Positions 63,033 to 64,000 of a stretch of 64,000 nt of DNA are shown here, piece by piece. Numbering within the stretch: the first letter of the stretch is position 1; the number at the start of each line of letters is the position of its first letter. This DNA is from Halorhabdus tiamatea SARL4B (lineage in GTDB: Archaea > Halobacteriota > Halobacteria > Halobacteriales > Haloarculaceae). Where the stretch lies: NCBI RefSeq assembly GCF_000470655.1, contig NC_021921.1:1-64000 (forward strand), given 5' to 3'. The notes below the pieces were generated by a model. It saw nothing but the letters and a program-made list of their open reading frames with translations, made no database searches and was not told where the DNA came from. The position numbers and the translations under genes were made by a program.

Positions 63033-63063
63033 GTACGTTGGTAACCCGGACACGGGTAACACC

Positions 63064-63073
63064 GGGAGATACG
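63064..63073 (-). promoter_or_regulatory. Variant promoter block CGTATCTCCC (copy H)
   Basis: Sense CGTATCTCCC, 31 nt before the methyltransferase ATG at 63032; matches the first seven consensus bases and the spacing. Confidence 0.5.
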
Positions 63074-63239
63074 CGGAGTGTACGGAGACCGCGTAACACT
63101 GAACGTGATCGGAAAAGCAACGGGTAGGGGTAAAGCGAATGGGAGAAGCGTTGATGGTAGCAAGCAACCCAAGCAGATGCTGTCAATCTGTGTTGGAGTG
63201 CTCCTCCCAGTTACACGTAAGTCGCGGAGGGGGATAAAC

Positions 63240-63249
63240 GACAGATACG
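63240..63249 (-). promoter_or_regulatory. CGTATCTGTC block without a nearby start (copy F)
   Basis: Exact consensus, followed by TATCCCC as in the others, but no start codon with an open frame lies 31-37 nt downstream; the next gene on that strand starts at 63032. Confidence 0.5.
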
Positions 63250-63277
63250 GTGCTGCGACCGTCACTCGCGCCGCCGG

Positions 63278-63478
63278 TCACCGCATGTCGTTGTAGAGTT
63301 CGTTGGCTTGCTCGTCCACCCACGCTTCCGCAGCGAATCCTGAATCACCCCACAGGGCCAGGGCATTCAGCACCGCTTCACGGCACTCCACTCGATTCGG
63401 CGCGGTGTCAGTGTCAGTGTTGGTAAGCTGGTCAGCGGCCGCGCGTTGGACGGCACTGGGGAGGTTTTCCGGTGTCAT
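63278..63478 (-). CDS. Small element protein, unknown
   Basis: The ATG at 63478 (MTPENLPSAVQRAAADQL) gives 66 aa, mostly helical and acidic, with no recognised family. The consensus promoter block at 63515-63524 lies 36 nt upstream, which supports both the gene and its start. Confidence 0.65.
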   Translation of the reverse strand: MTPENLPSAVQRAAADQLTNTDTDTAPNRVECREAVLNALALWGDSGFAAEAWVDEQANELYNDMR

Positions 63479-63514
63479 GATGTGCTCGTAGGTAACTCGT
63501 GTGATGGGGAGAAC

Positions 63515-63524
63515 GACAGATACG
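63515..63524 (-). promoter_or_regulatory. CGTATCTGTC block (copy G)
   Basis: Exact consensus in the sense direction, 36 nt before the ATG at 63478. Confidence 0.65.
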
Positions 63525-63603
63525 CTCGGGAGAGAAGACTGAGAGATACAGCCAAACGAAGGACGCACACTTATAACGCGAACGTGAGAAGAATCTCTCA
63601 TCA

Positions 63604-64000
63604 ATGAGCGGTCTCACGGAATCTCTCGCAGAACACCTCCCCGACGACTTTGACGAAAAAGTCACAGACCCGGACCACGGCGAAGAAACAGCAGCGAAAA
63701 ACTACGGCGTCCCGATACTGAAAGAACTCGGGTTAGAACACGCAGACTACGAAGAAATCATCGAATCCGGCGACCGTCCAGACTTCGTTTGGGAAGACAA
63801 AGACGGTGTCACACGAATCGTTGGTGAACTCAAGAAACCGTGGGACGAAGAACATAGTGACGATGACCCCCGGTACAAAATCGAGCAAGCGATCAGCGAA
63901 GCCCGCGTCTACAACGACCAACTCCGTCTCAAATACATCCTCGCAACCGACGGGCGGTACATCTTCTTCAGCAACGAATACGAAGACCCGCCAGTAGAAC
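63604..64000 (+). CDS. N-terminus of a PD-(D/E)xK nuclease-like protein (partial)
   Basis: An ATG at 63604 opens a frame that runs off the right edge (132 residues visible). The segment RPDFVWEDKDG then IVGELKKPWDEE has the PD-(D/E)xK pattern (Asp, then Glu-x-Lys), common at the N-terminus of type IIG and related restriction enzymes, which also carry a methylase and specificity domain further on. The later RLKYILATDGRYIFFSNEYE strand fits the same fold. The sense strand is A- and C-rich and G-poor like the regulator at 55484. What follows, and so the full type, is outside the window. Confidence 0.65.
   Translation, partial: MSGLTESLAEHLPDDFDEKVTDPDHGEETAAKNYGVPILKELGLEHADYEEIIESGDRPDFVWEDKDGVTRIVGELKKPWDEEHSDDDPRYKIEQAISEARVYNDQLRLKYILATDGRYIFFSNEYEDPPVE

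Larger units (their letters stand above)
49556..63045 (+). repeat. TTRGTAAC octamer, 13 copies, all on the plus strand
   Basis: Copies start at 49556, 49955, 51810, 55468, 56197, 57492, 59059, 59962, 60808, 61023, 62391, 62876 and 63038. Some are next to starts (49955, 55468, 61023, 62391, 63038), others are inside genes on either strand (59962 is inside the plus-strand tfb). Near-matches TTGGTAAG, TTGGTAAT and TTAGTAAA also occur. All share orientation. Confidence 0.75.
63033..63277. other. 245-bp interval with two promoter-block copies
   Basis: No acceptable frame on either strand. It holds the block variant for the methyltransferase gene (63064-63073) and an exact block at 63240-63249 that has no ATG at the usual distance, so it either starts a leader of about 170-200 nt for the methyltransferase or marks a lost gene. 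Confidence 0.5.
48927..64000. mobile_element. Integrated virus- or plasmid-like element next to tRNA-Arg (left part)
   Basis: From the tRNA-Arg onward the content switches to replication, transcription-control, methylation and unknown genes with no core metabolism. GATC becomes rare, and element-specific DNA motifs appear (TTRGTAAC, CGTATCTGTC). The tRNA is the likely integration site, and a 9-bp copy of its 3' end (CAGCGCCCA) recurs at 49079-49087. No integrase or capsid gene is in view; the right end lies beyond the window. Call by inference from gene content. Confidence 0.75.

Noticed and set aside
63186-63249. A gene directly served by the exact promoter block at 63240
   Set aside because: No start codon followed by an open frame lies at the distance seen for the other copies.

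Overview
This window comes from a haloarchaeon (class Halobacteria). Evidence: GC-rich DNA, very acidic proteins (Asp/Glu-rich, few Lys), TATA boxes about 27-30 nt in front of start codons (leaderless transcripts), TFB-type transcription factors, an archaeal 7S/SRP RNA, RNase P component 4, type II methionine aminopeptidase and many small haloarchaeal-only families. The genus cannot be fixed from the sequence alone.

Bases 1 to about 48,930 are a dense, ordinary core chromosome. In order: haem-copper oxidase subunit I with two small membrane partners; an 876-aa coiled-coil protein; purA with a divergent winged-helix regulator; a Gfo/Idh/MocA oxidoreductase; Trm112; cysS; a 54-aa membrane peptide coupled to corA; a TctA-like permease divergent from pdxS; MscS; thrB; a large sensor kinase; FAD oxidoreductases; Agl23; carB; type II map; HIT; CDF; SDR; phosphohexomutase; a DtxR regulator; a two-gene MetE-like operon; NUDIX; chromosomal tfb; gatC-gatA; a Tat-exported protein; a glycosyltransferase; and an RNA-biology cluster (RNase P component 4, YhbY, a second MscS, then the SRP RNA on the minus strand). 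A tRNA-Arg(TCG) at 48852-48926 closes this part.

From about 48,930 to the right edge (64,000) the content changes to an integrated genetic element (virus- or plasmid-like) that runs past the window, so its other end and any integrase are not seen. It carries a primase-polymerase, an SF1 helicase, a 397-aa helicase-coupled protein, a divergent winged-helix regulator, a full-length TFB, a one-repeat mini-TFB, three long proteins that share an N-terminal module of about 40 residues (one with a zincin HExxH site, two with a helix-hairpin-helix segment), a small winged-helix protein, a phage-type N6-adenine methyltransferase, and the start of a PD-(D/E)xK nuclease gene.

The most interesting signals are in the element's non-coding DNA. 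(1) A promoter-like block reading CGTATCTGTC in the sense direction lies 31-37 nt before the ATG of seven element genes, including both TFB-type genes; this suggests a private promoter class served by the element's own TFB. (2) A second class, GCAAACGTTTATTA, precedes the two replication transcripts only. (3) The octamer TTRGTAAC occurs 13 times in 15 kb, always on the plus strand, and I did not find it in the chromosomal part. (4) A nested inverted repeat with an AT-rich centre at 56776-56906 is a candidate origin or control region, followed by a GC-rich, hairpin-rich stretch that may be an RNA. (5) GATC is visibly depleted in the element. Together these suggest a self-contained element with its own replication, two-tier transcription and modification functions.
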